A DNA stretch of 64,000 nucleotides from Bemisia tabaci (taxonomy: Eukaryota; Arthropoda; Insecta; Hemiptera; Aleyrodidae): assembly GCF_918797505.1 (NCBI RefSeq), contig NC_092794.1:76979345-77043344 (forward strand), written 5' to 3'. Both the position numbers and the translations under genes were made by a program. Of the stretch, positions 11,309 to 23,179 are shown one piece after another (position 1 is the first letter of the stretch; each line of letters starts with the position of its first letter). The notes under the pieces are model-generated. The model ran no database searches, had not been told where the DNA came from, and worked only from the letters and a program-made list of their open reading frames with translations.

Positions 11309-12100
11309 CAGGGTGTTTCAGACCACCCGTACCAGGCCTTTTTCTCGGTTGTTTTAGGTCGCACGAAGTCGGGGACCGCGGGGTCGATTAGGGAATTGAC
11401 CACAAGGAATCCGAATTTCCTGGTCCCGAAACCCCCCCCACCCTCCCTTGGGGGGGTAAAGGGGGGGGGGGTCAAAATGCTAAAAGTCACGGTTCCCGAC
11501 CGAATTGCGGATTAATCGCATCAGAATTGAAAAGCACGGAAAATTTCTCGTGAAATTGACCCCTAAAAATCCATCCATCCAAGGCCCAAAAATGACCCCC
11601 TAAAGAGGGAAACAGTATCCCCCCCCCCCCGCAATTTCTCTTTGGTCTCAAAATTGACGTAGATTCTCCCGAAAAAGATGGTTTCCCGGGTAATCGACTC
11701 CGAGAAATCCAAATTTCATGGTCCCGAAGCTCCTCTGGCCCCCCCTTGGGAGTTGAACGGAGGGCCCAATTTTAAAAATCGGGGCTCCTTTCCGAATCGC
11801 AAATTGATTGCATCCAAACTGAGGAGAAGAACACTTTTACATCTTAAGTGACCCCCTTGAACGGCAGAAAGTAACCCCTGAGGAGGGGGGCTTCGGCCCC
11901 TCCAAAAATTTATCCAGATTCCTCTTTCGTCGCAAAATTGACGTCGATTCTCCAGAAAAAGACGATTTCTGCCCAAGAGGGCGGATAGCGGAGCTTAGGG
12001 ACCATGAAATTCAGATTCCTTAGGGTCGATTCCTCGGGAAACCATCTTTTTCTGGGGAATCGACGTCAATTTCGCGACCAAAGAGGAATCTTGAGAAAGA
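11309..12100. repeat. G/C-run-rich repeat with internal inverted copies, CAGGG start
   Basis: It begins TA-CAGGGTGTTTCAG. It contains a roughly 300-bp-spaced direct repeat (TGGTCCCGAA followed by C and G runs at about 11430 and 11720). It also contains an inverted pair of about 100 bp: 11637-11735, with ATTGACGTAGATTC and GATGGTTTCCCG, against 11990-12095, with CGGGAAACCATC and GAATCGACGTCAAT. The right terminus is not identifiable. Open frames here cross the homopolymers and are not genes. Confidence 0.55.
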
Positions 12101-12109
12101 AAAGAGGGG

Positions 12110-13478
12110 GAGGGAAAATCCCCCCCCCCCTTCCCCTTTCCCTCGGGTTCTTACCCTAGGTAAGAACTCCATAAAGCCTAAGATGGCCTTAGCCAATCAT
12201 GAAAGAATTCTTCAGTGACCATTTTTTATCTATAAAGCTGTTCTAGTAAGAGGGAGAGGGAAGGAGAGAGATGCCCGAGTCGCCGGCTCGTCAGAGTGTC
12301 AGCGATCTCAGATGATCACTGCGGTCACGTTCCAGATGAAATATTGTTTCTCATACATTCGACACCGTTACGCAGTTCGTCACAGCAAAAAAAGTTCTCG
12401 CTTTGATTAATATTGTCTGATTCGCCCTGTCCTGTCCCTTCGGTGTGCCCCGCATCACACCGCAAAAATTGCCTCGGATACGTCAAATATGCACCTATTG
12501 GTTTTCTCGGACTGTCACATTAGGTGTCCAATCAAATTGAAGGGGTCCACGTTGAATGAATTTACTGGCACCTCTCTCGTTGCCATAGAAACGCTGATAC
12601 TATCAATCCCGCTTGGCAAAAAGTGTTGCAAAAACGTTTTCACAAAGTTACCGCCTGAACTAACGTTGCAACAACGATTTTATAACGTTACTAGGGGGGG
12701 GGGGCTAATAAGGGGGCGGGGCTCCCTGGCCACTGCGTGACACGATCCCTCACTCGTGCGTTTCGAGTCCCTTCATGGGATAAACATTAAATAGAGTGGC
12801 TCATCTAGAGACTATATCTTATCGATAGCCAAAAGCGATTTCCCAAACTATGAAATATGTATAAAAATAATACAAAATTTATACTTATTAAAAGCTCAGA
12901 ATCATTGAGGTGGCCATTAATATTGACACCGATCAGATTTATTGAGAAAGTCAGTATTATTGACACTTTAAAATTAAAAAGAAAATATTTGTATACGAGA
13001 GATTAACATAGAATACCCAGCTATGTAGGACCCACGGAGGATGATCCCTGAGCTGCGGGTATTTCTTGCAAACACTGGCAGCAGCAAAGACATAAAGACG
13101 GAGTGCTCTTATCTAAAAGCACGGGGAAAAAGTGAAGCCTGGTTTGGCGCTGGGTGCTTGTGTGAGTGTGTAAATAAGCGCGGGAATCCATGGCGGCAAA
13201 CGGAAATTTGATTTGAACTTGTCCTCTTGATTTTTCCACATTTCTTCTTCGAAACGCATTTTAAATGCCTAAAACGAATATATTAAGAAAGTTGGGACTG
13301 CGTCCTACTATAATACATTTACTTTTGCTCGGTAACAGGCAGTAATATCAGATGAAGTTAGTTTTTCTTCTGCTCATGGTGGTTCTGCCGGTTCAAACAA
13401 GCCGTTACAGTCGTAGATGACAGTTACTCCCAAATGAAATTAATCGGTCGACGACGGACCAAAACTAGCCTAAAGTTT
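12110..13478. other. Noncoding stretch
   Basis: No supported gene. A G run sits at 12695-12704. A poly-T run at about 13483-13510 could be the tail of an old minus-strand retrocopy, but I recognise no body for it. Confidence 0.35.
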
Positions 13479-13639
13479 TACAATTTTTTTTTTTTTTTTT
13501 TTTTTTTTTTGAGTGAAATAACAACAATCTACAGACACAGTATTTGGTTGAAGTTGGATAAAAAGCCTCACGGGAACGATATGAGTGTGTAAGTGAATTT
13601 GGGCAAAAATCAACCTAAAATCAGAGACCGCAATAGCTC

Positions 13640-13920
13640 ATATCCGAGTTGCCTCGGCCTCAGGTATCAAGAGGCAACTGTACCGGGAATTCCCTCGGTA
13701 TTGAAATCTGGACGGGGATCGGAACGCGTACCGCGCTGTCAACCCCTTCGGAGGCGCGAGGGGATGTGGAACGCATGCGGTTAAAATCAGGACCTCGGAT
13801 CGGTCTCTTCTCCGATGAAAGTGAAATCTTGAGTTAACTATCAACGGCCGGATAGTTCGCTCAGAATCAGCGATTTCGAGTTGATTCAACGGACGGCGAC
13901 AATTCGCTCAACCTCCTCGA
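13640..13920. repeat. Dispersed repeat, diverged copy
   Basis: GAGTTAACTATCAACGGCC followed by GGATAGTTCGCTCA, and an upstream GCGGTTAAAATCAGGACC phrase, match in inverted orientation the segment at about 22855-23060. The similarity is patchy. No coding role is apparent. Confidence 0.4.
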
Positions 13921-14208
13921 TTTCAAAGTCTTGTCCAGGCTTTGAATGGTGGCTCTAATTCGGCCGCGTCTTCTTGTGTTTCATTTTCGTCCGTCCGACT
14001 GACAAAATGATGCATGAGTGCAATGACATCTACTTTTTCTACGGCATTTCATCATTCCTTCTCAAATTTCCTTAACTGTTTATGCTCGCTCATTTCTTTA
14101 TATATTTAACACAATAGGCTCCTTACAATTATTATGTGTCATAAAAATTGACGATCGTGAAACGGGTTTACCGCAGGGAACGGATGTTGAATATCTTGAG
14201 GCTTATTC

Positions 14209-14213
<5 letters not shown>

Positions 14214-14250
<37 letters not shown>
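14214..14250 (+). repeat. Poly-A tract
   Basis: A long uninterrupted A run at the end of an unremarkable AT-rich stretch. It could be the tail of a decayed retroelement, but no body is recognised upstream. Confidence 0.6.
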
Positions 14251-14253
<3 letters not shown>

Positions 14254-14818
14254 CTTAAATATTATTAGACAACATCACATTGTTTTATTTTAAACAAATG
14301 TTTTGATTCCTAATTAGTCAGTCTACAAAAAATTGCTTTCAATTGATTTGACCATAATATCAATGATCAATGATCATGGCGTATTTTTTTATGTTATTTA
14401 CCCGTCGCTTTTACAGTGCTCCCGGCGGGCGCTTTGCTACACCTAAGCGCCATCCTTGTCTATCGGAATACAGGTCATCTGGTAAATAGATCCTCGAAAT
14501 TTCATTTTGAATGCCACCAATCCAAGATTTTGCTGGGCGTCTCCAATACGTTTCCTTCCAAGAGGAAACCATTTCAGTACCTCCTCAGGCAGTCTTTCAT
14601 CCGCCATTTGTTAAATATGACCATACCAGATAACCTGATTTTTTTACACGTAAAAGAACTAAAAATTTTTCCCTAATTTAGTTAAAAGAGGAGGGTGTAA
14701 AGAATAAATGCAACTTCCCCCATTCGCAATTTTATCGCGAAATCCTGGGCAGATCTTAGATTTCGCCCGCAAAATCAAGCGTATCCAACCCGGCACTCCG
14801 CAGAGTTGAAGTAGTTGC

Positions 14819-15079
14819 ATATCGACGGTGAAATTACCAAACCACGTATCTCGGTTTGCGACGTCGCAGACTTCCTGTCATACTTTATTTTTTAACTGAA
14901 AAACTACTTAACATCCAATCTTGAAAATTTCTGTGATTTTTCCTCTTTGTGCGGAGAAAATTCCGTGAAAATTTCAAGGAATGATATTGATTTGGTCTAC
15001 TTCAAAAAAATAAAATGTGAGCGTAGATTTTTAAACACCGCAAACGAGATACGTGGTTTGGTAGTTTCACCGTCGATAT
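14819..15079. mobile_element. MITE of the ATATCGACGG family, copy 1
   Basis: ATATCGACGGTGAAATTACC at the left is mirrored by TAGTTTCACCGTCGATAT at the right, and the pairing runs on through ACCACGTATCTCG. It contains GACGTCGCAGACTTCCTGTC, also seen in the copy at 25741-26001. About 260 bp, noncoding. Confidence 0.75.
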
Positions 15080-15305
15080 TTGGTTTGAACCCAACTTTGT
15101 ACATAAGTATATTCATCGATTATGATATGCTCCCCGCAATATTCAAATAACAAGGGTATATTTCGGAAAGGGATCTCAGTTAGTTTATGTACCGTCATTT
15201 TATTTGTGATGAGTTTTCTTTATTAACTGAAAAGCCGTCAGGAAGTTAGAACACGGGATGTTCTCGGATATTTCCAATCCAAAGAGAGTAAAGGAAATGA
15301 ATTTG

Positions 15306-15307
<2 letters not shown>

Positions 15308-15340
<33 letters not shown>
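15308..15340 (+). repeat. Poly-A tract
   Basis: An uninterrupted run of A followed by ACCTGAAAATCG. A possible retrocopy tail with no recognised body. Confidence 0.6.
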
Positions 15341-15346
<6 letters not shown>

Positions 15347-15654
15347 AAATCGAGTTACTTTAATTAATTTTTTGATGTGGAGAGGGATTGGAATTATACT
15401 TAGACCACTTCACTTGGATATGACGAGAGCCTAAAATGTTAGTTCCAAAAGAGAAAAAAGAAATAAAAAAAAATCGGAAAATATAGTCCAATTGTTCAAT
15501 CTTCTTCGCTTAACCGCATACCATTGTGCTTTCGATTTGTTTGTTGCATTACGTTTCTTCATGATTTCTCGATACTTCACATTAGACACTAATCCCCGTA
15601 CGTTTGACCGCAGAGCAGGCGAAAGGCGGACCCTCTGGTATTCTACTGTACTTA

Positions 15655-15894
15655 ATAGCGAAGAGATAGTGACTGCAAACATGAAATTTTGATAGAACGG
15701 GCTCAGAAGCGTCTGACCAGAAAACTGTACTGAAAGAGGCCTCCGTTCTTTCTCAAATATCACTAATCGTCCGAAAGACTCCCAGAAATTGTTTGGATGA
15801 TTAAAAATTGACCGATTTTATTTCAAATTCATAATAATAGGGTTTTATTTATTTTCATGTTCGGCTAGTTTTAGGCAAGAAAGCCGTAAGTGCT
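15655..15894 (-). repeat. Dispersed GCCGTAAGTGC repeat, minus copy
   Basis: It matches the plus-strand segment 21501-21738 over its whole length in reverse. Shared landmarks are AGCACTTACGGCT, TTTTTAATCATCCAAAC, CTTTCGGACGATT, ACGGAGGC and GAGCCCGTT. The short open frames crossing it are chance frames. Confidence 0.65.
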
Positions 15895-18075
15895 ATGCGG
15901 AATTAATAACCGTGTTTTCCCCACGCACGGGAGCGTTGAACATCTACTGGGTTCCTCCCTACCTACATTATGGATGTTGATAACCGCGGAACACCGAGGT
16001 AAAAACATTAAATAGCTCAACAATTTCCTGGTACACGTGCACCCCTAAAACCGTAGTATAATCACGAAATACACTCGACCAGCTGTCAAAGTTGCATTTA
16101 AAACTGAGAAAAATTGAAAAACTGCGACATGACAAACCCTTTAGTAAACCATTTCTATTCACTGTGGTTCATTTTTTCTATACATAGACATAATAGACTT
16201 TCTGATCATCATTGCGAATTTTACGAAAATGGTGGGCTCATTAATGAAATGTTCCGTTTAAACAGCACTAGGCCCATTTCCTTGATAACATTCAACATTT
16301 GGACTAACTGCTCTCTCCGGTGATCCAAAATAGCTCCTTGCTGGTACCTTTCCCAACCCAACAATACACTCACTTCCTCAAGCCATATCATCTCCCAGAC
16401 TTGGATCCATTTTAGGCGTTGTGGTGGCAGGACAAAAAAAATGGCAGCTTTAGTTCTGATAATTAATTGATTTGCTCTCCTCATAAATATTCAGAATACC
16501 AAACATTTTTCTCCTGGGTGAATAATTGACTTTTTGGATTTTTTTTTATATCACTTTGATTGAAATTTTATGCAGAATCCGAATACATTGAGAAAAGTTA
16601 ATCCCAGAAAATGAGAAACAAAAAATTTTCCTTGAGCTTATACTTTAGTTACTCCGGTGCAAGGAGCAGTTCTGGGAACGGGAAGCGACGCAGGCTGAAT
16701 GGAGCCTTGCCGCGGTGCGAATGCGAAGGGTATCGGCGAGGAGCCTGCCGTGTTGCCATTCACATTGTTCGCACATTACTTTCATCCCCTAATGACTGAT
16801 GAGAGGATGTCGATTGGAAACTCCATCTTCATCCAATTCCAAATCTCTGGCTAGACCGTTGCCGTTGCTGTTTTTTGATATTGGGCTAGTGACAATTGAT
16901 AAGTCCTTTAGAGGCATGAGTTCCATTTACAATGTCTCACCACTGTTGTATTGACCAACTTTTGGGTTGTTTATAGCGTCGCTTCTTTGACGTTGGGTGT
17001 ACCTCGGTTTCTATATGAGCCCCAGAAAGCATGAACTTATATGTGAACCGCAGCTCACGAGGAAATTGAGTTACGCCCTTCCGCCCGAGGAGCGGCAATA
17101 TCTTCCACTTACTCAAATTTTCTAATTTTCCCCTTGAATTGATGTCTTTTCCGGAGGACCTCACAGAAAAAGAATGGTTTTAACATCATTTTTGAGAGTC
17201 TCAGGGTTTTTTTTGGGGGGGGGGGGGAATGTTGGCTCATTGCGATTCCGCAAATTATGATTTCTTTACGATTTGCTATCGTCTGTTATGTGCCTACGAC
17301 GCTGATTAGACAGACACAATTGCGTGTTCGGGCAAAACTTTTTTTGATTAATCTTACTGGAAGGCGACCAAAAAATTCTCAAATTGTTGACAAAACCTCG
17401 ACCAATGAAGTAGGCTGAAAATTCTATGCGTTCAACGTGATTCGCAAAATTAAGCAATTTTTCGCTTTTGGTGCTCACTCTGCGTGATGATTCAAAATTC
17501 CCACGAAAACAGAGAATTGTGTTCCGGTGCACTTCTTTACGAACTTTTACGTGACGGCAACGAAAAATTTCTCAGATTTTTAACGAGCCTAGTGTATAAT
17601 CTCTCAATTGGGCTCACAACAAAATAGGTAAGCCCAACAAGCTAAGGTAGCATTCATGATTTTCCGTCATTCGGTGCCTACTTTCAGTAATGATAAACAT
17701 CACCTCAAGAGAGGAATTTTTTCAGCATTTTCTCACGTACATTGACGCACACGGAAGCTACAAAATATCTTCATGATTTTTGAAAATCCCTTTTTTTTCG
17801 AGAACCAAGAGCAACTTTGACTTTTGTAGTGGGGGAACTTCTCTCCATAATCTTTAACAGGTTGCATTGAAAATACCCACCATCCTCACTTGAAATTCAC
17901 TTTTAGTCTTCAATGACCTTAACACCTCGTTTTGCAACGTCATTGGGTTTTTTCAAATGGGAAAGAAAGCACTTAAAAAAGTGCCCTGATCTGTTAGTAT
18001 CGGGAATCTAGAATAGTGCATTGTAGATTAGCACTGGGCCCATACTATTCTGCATGGATATATATCAAAGTCAAA
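15895..18075. other. Noncoding stretch
   Basis: No family-level coding signal and no clear repeat. A poly-G run lies at about 17215-17227. Short frames at 15968-16484 and 16611-16799 lack splice or family support. Confidence 0.35.
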
Positions 18076-18214
18076 TGGACTACATTTTGCAATTTGGAAC
18101 TATAAATTCTAGCCCGGTTTAAAAATAACGTATGTGCCAGTAGTTTCCCTAAGCACATACGTGTTTTTCCAGAAGAGGCAGAATTTATAGTTCCAAATTG
18201 CAAAATGCAGTCCA
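18076..18214. mobile_element. 139-bp MITE (TGGACT family), copy 1
   Basis: The termini TGGACTACATTTTGCAATTT and AAATTGCAAAATGCAGTCCA form inverted repeats of about 35 bp that extend through GGAACTATAAATTCT. A copy of the same length lies at 49825-49963. The minus-strand frame spanning it is an artefact of the repeat. Confidence 0.75.
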
Positions 18215-20289
18215 AATATTCGACAACATTTTCATTAAAGAGAACCTTTAATATGAGTATCAGTGTACGACTGAGACGGTGAATATTCAGCTCTGGCTGA
18301 TACATTGGAATACAAAGCAAAGGTCACGCCGAGGGATCCATATTCGGGCCAGATTCCATATCGATTTGAGTTTTGTTATACTTCATCAGTTGGCCAGCTT
18401 AAGAGCCATAAATTGGGCTTCTCAATAATCTGTGAATTTGCCTTCTGTTATCGCGCTAGGGTCCACAAAACCTGTACCGAAACTTACGTATCCCTGTCCT
18501 TAGGCATTAATGATCATCACTTACAGCAAGCATCAAAGTGAAAAACTGCTTTCTTCGCGAATCAAGTTGGGCGCATAGGGGTTTTGGCTTTGGCCCATTT
18601 TGCCCGCCGCCGGATGCCGGGCTTTTCAAAATTCTTAGAATTTGTTGCAGTCTTGCCTGTCAATTTAGCATACTTGTCATATACATACAAAATACTGCGG
18701 TATATTTTTGAGGAATCAGCCAGTGATTTTTTAAGCAAAAATTAACAGCCAAACAATAGCCAAAACATATCTGCATATTAATCGACAGCCAAAACAAATC
18801 TTCGATTCATATAACAGACTATGGCAAATTCTCAAGAAACATACTTTGCGGAAACGAAAAATACAAAAATTGCTTGTAAGATACTCCTCAGACACCGCTA
18901 ATAATCATTTTTCTCCATGAAACCATCTTCCCGAAAATTACTTATCATCAGTCATCGATTCAGCGGGTAATACCATGAGATTTTACACAACATGTGAATG
19001 AGAGTCACTAATACTTCCACGTGATGTAATTTAATAAAATGAGTCACGCACCGCGCCCCCTCCATTCCCTGAGAAGTTGTCAAAATTATTAAAATGAAAT
19101 AAACTATCTTTATAATAACCAAGATCTGTCGCAAATGATTATCAGTAAAATATTTCTTTAAACTTAGATAACTGAATTCCTGATCTCTCGATCATGCGAT
19201 GCAAAATCCGTCGCTCTGTCGCAGGCCCCTTGACTTGACCAACCAAGTCGCCAAATTGAGCCCAAAGATTGAACACACTATAAAATCGAGAATGGTCCAC
19301 GAGCGCGTCGTCAATTAGAGGAGAGGCAGGACTTCATACTGCTTCGCGGCCTTCGCGGCCGTCATTTCATCAAGATCGACGGAAACACGGAAAGGAAAAG
19401 TTAAAAGTGAAAGAGGAATGTATGCGGGATCGGTGCCACGGGCCACGGAGAGAGGGTCGCGACAAAGATCATTTGACTCAATTGCCCACCGCGCGTACGG
19501 GTTTTCCAGGGTGGCGTCTGACCAGATTTCGGCCAAGTCTAGCTCTCGTTCAGCAATCGAGGGCTGGTGGCTGTTCGCCTGGAATTAAAAGGCCAAACTG
19601 GCCGGTTGAATGCGGAATTAAATGCACAAACTGACACATGAGCAGCCGGCCACTGTCATTTGTTGAAGGGATGCATATCGTCACCTACCTGACATATGGG
19701 CGTAATTGCACTCTACAATGAACCCTGTCTTCCATACATTTCAAAGCTTTTTCGGGCTCATTTCAATGTGCAGTTACGCACCTATGTTAGCCAAGCGATG
19801 CATCGTCCTTGCATAGCCAAATCGTGCATTTTAATCCAAATTTGAACTGCCATTTTAGCTGTCGGGGAATATACCTAAAAATCTTTCTGTCGCAGAAAAT
19901 ATGCTGCCTCCTCAAGCTCTTGAGCTATAATATAGAGTAAAATAACAAGAAAAAAATATTTGAATAATTGTGTGATCCAGTACCGGCAAAAACTTCAAAT
20001 TAAGCGCAAGAAGAAAATATGAACAGAAAAAGCTCTCGAAAAAAAGAGTTGCCTCAAATTATTGTTTAAAAAAACTGTCGAAAAAGAGGAAAATCCACGA
20101 ATTTGTGTCATGTGCTGACGTGTATTCTAATTTCTAATAGGCAGCTCACGTTGAACTCGATGGTTTAAGAAAAATCAACCAAGGACTGGCTGTGCGATCA
20201 ACCACAAATTTTGTATATTTTAGTCGTTTGCCAGACATAAATTAAGTTAAGATTTGTTATTGTTCTGTGTTCACCTGCTCAGAGACTAC
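18215..20289. other. Noncoding stretch
   Basis: No supported gene or element. A short GC-rich patch at 19320-19420 contains GCGGCCTTCGCGGCC, a local hairpin only. Confidence 0.35.
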
Positions 20290-20543
20290 ATATCGATGCC
20301 TAAAGTGCGAGACCGCATATATCTGTTTGCGAGATTCTAGACTCTCAGTCATACATTATTTTTTTCTTGTAAACTTATAGTCAACGTAATTTTAACAAAA
20401 CTTCTTTAATTTTTTTCTCTGTTGTTTGGATATTCTGTATGGATATCAAGCTATGAAGCTGACTTGTTCCTCCTTAAAAAAATAAATTATAAGCGAAGAC
20501 ACTGCGATGGAGATACGTGCTGTCACACTTTAGCCGTCGATAT
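20290..20543. mobile_element. MITE of the ATATCGACGG family, diverged copy 2
   Basis: ATATCGATGCCTAAAGTG at the left and CACTTTAGCCGTCGATAT at the right form imperfect terminal inverted repeats. The length of about 254 bp and an internal GTCATACATTATTTTTTTC stretch parallel the copies at 14819 and 25741. Confidence 0.6.
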
Positions 20544-20985
20544 GATATGCCTCGATATTTCAGAGATAAGTGCATCACGTCCGGTAATGGGGGCGGAGGG
20601 CTGATCTGATGGAGGACCCGTCTGATAGATTTTTTGTGAAGCGAAAAATTCGATCAAAATACTACACCATGAGAAAATAAAGAGAAAATGTCATAATCTA
20701 CGATTTAATACGCTTTTGCTGATTTATTTAATATGGTATCGCCGTCGAGAGGGAAGTGCGTCTACAGTTTCTCTTGCACATTTCTTGGGCCATGAAATAG
20801 TCTCAGTGGTACTATTAACGCCAAAATTGTGTGTATTTGATCACTGTGCGATTAGGGATTGTTCAGAAAATACGTAACGCTGAACTCGGAGTTTCCGAAC
20901 CTCCCCCTCCCCGCTTACCTAGCTTTAGTGACGTGGGCCCCAATCCTTTAAGATGTAAAAACAAAATTGTCTAACGCTCTCCTCA

Positions 20986-21370
20986 CTGCTGTCATAGCGT
21001 AGAGAGCAGTAAGGGTCAAATTTTCGAAATCAAGGCTCCTTAAAAATTCGTCTAATCCATTTTAGATGAAATCACAGAAATAGCTAAAATAGCAAAATTC
21101 ATCTTATTTTCATGGAAACGAGACATATGAGAAAGCCGCAAGTGCGCAAAAAATGACGTAGTTTCAGGCAAGGTAGCAGTTCTGCCGTGATAGCGAAGAG
21201 AGCCGTAAGTGCAACATTTTCGAAATCGAGTTTTCTTCAAAATTCGTCTAAATTCTTTTAGATGAAATTACTGAGACAGCTAAAACAGCAAAATTCATCC
21301 TAATTTAATGAAAACGAGACGTATGTAAAAGCCGTAAGTGCACAAAAAATGACACAGTTTTTTTTCAAGA
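20986..21370. repeat. Two-copy tandem repeat, period about 196 bp
   Basis: TAGCGTAGAGAG at 20995 and TAGCGAAGAGAG at 21191 begin two copies that share TTTTCGAAATC, AGATGAAAT and AGCAAAATTCATC. Each ends with a GCCGYAAGTGC phrase. It belongs to the same family as 15655-15894 and 21501-21738. Confidence 0.65.
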
Positions 21371-21500
21371 CAGCCGTAGATGCATGAGAGCCAATGAGAA
21401 CAGTGCTTTCCAGTAAAGTGCCGCCCTCTTCTGCCAATTTCTAACCTGAAAATGTGTTTGTTGTGCGTCCAAAACGCAACCACGAAAGCATGCAGAAGAT

Positions 21501-21738
21501 AGCACTTACGGCTGTCTTGCCTAACAATAACCTAGCATGAAAATGAAAAATACCCTTTTTATGTAATGGAAATTAAATCAGTCGATTTTTAATCATCCAA
21601 ACGATCTCTAGGAATCTTTCGGACGATTCGTGATAATTTGAGAAAAAACGGAGGCTTCTGTAATAAAATTTTCCGGTAACATGCCTCCGAGCCCGTTTTA
21701 CCAAAACTTCATTTTGGCACTTACTGCCCTCTTTGCTG
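21501..21738 (+). repeat. Dispersed GCCGTAAGTGC repeat, plus copy
   Basis: It starts AGCACTTACGGCTGTCTTGCC and ends near GGCACTTACTGCC, giving short imperfect inverted ends. The whole segment is the reverse of 15655-15894. Confidence 0.6.
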
Positions 21739-22690
21739 TCAACGGCCCATCACGTTGACACACATTAATCACCGCACCTGTGGGTACTGAAAAGCAATAT
21801 CGTGATCTATTAACTCAAAGGCTCCAATGAATCATCATTTTCGGAAGTGGCTGAAATCTCGGGGATGGTACTTAATATATTAAAGGGAGTAGTACTATTA
21901 TTGTGGGTATAATTAGGCCGGGGAAATAACCCGAAAATGACGCGAGGTAACAGTGACAAGGAGCGTATTGAGAAAGGTGATTAAGTGATGGAGGTGTAAG
22001 GTTTTATTCCTCCGCGCACTTCATTGTAAAAGTAAACTTTTAATTTCTGTGTTCGCAACGAAAGTTTTGTTTCACATGTATGTGAATCTACAAGTCGGGA
22101 GAAAGAAGAAACGCAAACCTACCGGTATCTTTTCTAAAACAAGAATTTTTTTTCCCCTAGGCTCTGTCAAATTTTTCGCAGGAAATATCGATGAGACTTT
22201 TCTTCCCAATAAATTAAAACCAATAATTCCGAAATGCGGTCAGGGTAGAGAGGAGGGTTCTACACTTCTACAATCAAAAGTATAAACAACACTATGAAGA
22301 TGATTTGACCTAGTAAAAGCGAATACGTGAAGCTTTTTTCACAAACTCTTAAAAAATTTGTCAAGAAGTATTAATTAGAATAACACTTTTGGTATATTTT
22401 TAAAGGAAAAATGCTTCAGGACTTTTACATAATAGATCTCTGAAAAAGAAGCCTCCCGTGTTTGAAGCATTATTATGATTTTTTTCTTTCAATTCTTTCA
22501 ATTCTGGTTAAAACCAGATTAAGTAAAAAGTTACAGTAAAGTCACATGTTTCAATTTCTTTACTGATGTAATTTCAATTATTGATATAATGGTTCAAAAT
22601 TGCACACTAAAAAGGGCTTTATTAGAACTACTTTTAAACAATTTTTCTTGTAATTGTCTGTTTAAAATTTACGAGTTTCTCGATGCGAAG
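21739..22690. other. Noncoding stretch
   Basis: AT-rich sequence with no supported gene or repeat. Confidence 0.35.
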
Positions 22691-22699
22691 ATCATTTGA

Positions 22700-22750
22700 G
22701 AAGAAGAGAAGGAGGAGGAAGAAGAAGAAGAAGGAGAAGAAGGAGAAAAA
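22700..22750. repeat. GAA/GGA-rich simple repeat
   Basis: An imperfect (GAAGAAGGA)n run, the complement in composition of the pyrimidine tracts at 9.4 and 31.9 kb. Confidence 0.8.
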
Positions 22751-22849
22751 TAGTAGGATTGTAATAATAGTTAGAATAGATAACGCAGTAGGAATGGAAG
22801 CGCCGCGCAGCGAGGTAGCGGTAGTCTGATTTACGCGGGAAATTCAAAT

Positions 22850-23060
22850 ATCGGATAGGTTGAGCGAACTTGCCGGGGCCGGCTAGTTAACTCCAAAGAC
22901 TGGATTTCGTATATCATTGCCGGGCAATGGTATTTAACTCAGGATCTAATGATCACCCCCGGATCGATCCCTCAAATGTCAAGATTTCAACCGCATTGCC
23001 GGCCCGTCCCATCCGACTACCTGAATTCTGATCGCAGAACAAAAGAAAGGGAATCCCATT
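22850..23060. repeat. Dispersed repeat, inverted partner of 13640-13920
   Basis: Shares GAGCGAAC, a GGCCGGCTAGTTAACTCC block and TTTCAACCGCATTGCC with the reverse of the earlier copy. Strongly diverged. Confidence 0.35.
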
Positions 23061-23179
23061 CAGATTTGAAGCCAGTGCCCGCGATGAATCGATCCGGCCT
23101 CTCGACACTTGACGTGATACGTGCCTTTATGAGCTATCGAAGCATATCATATGCAGTCTCTGCCTAAAATACTTTGTTT

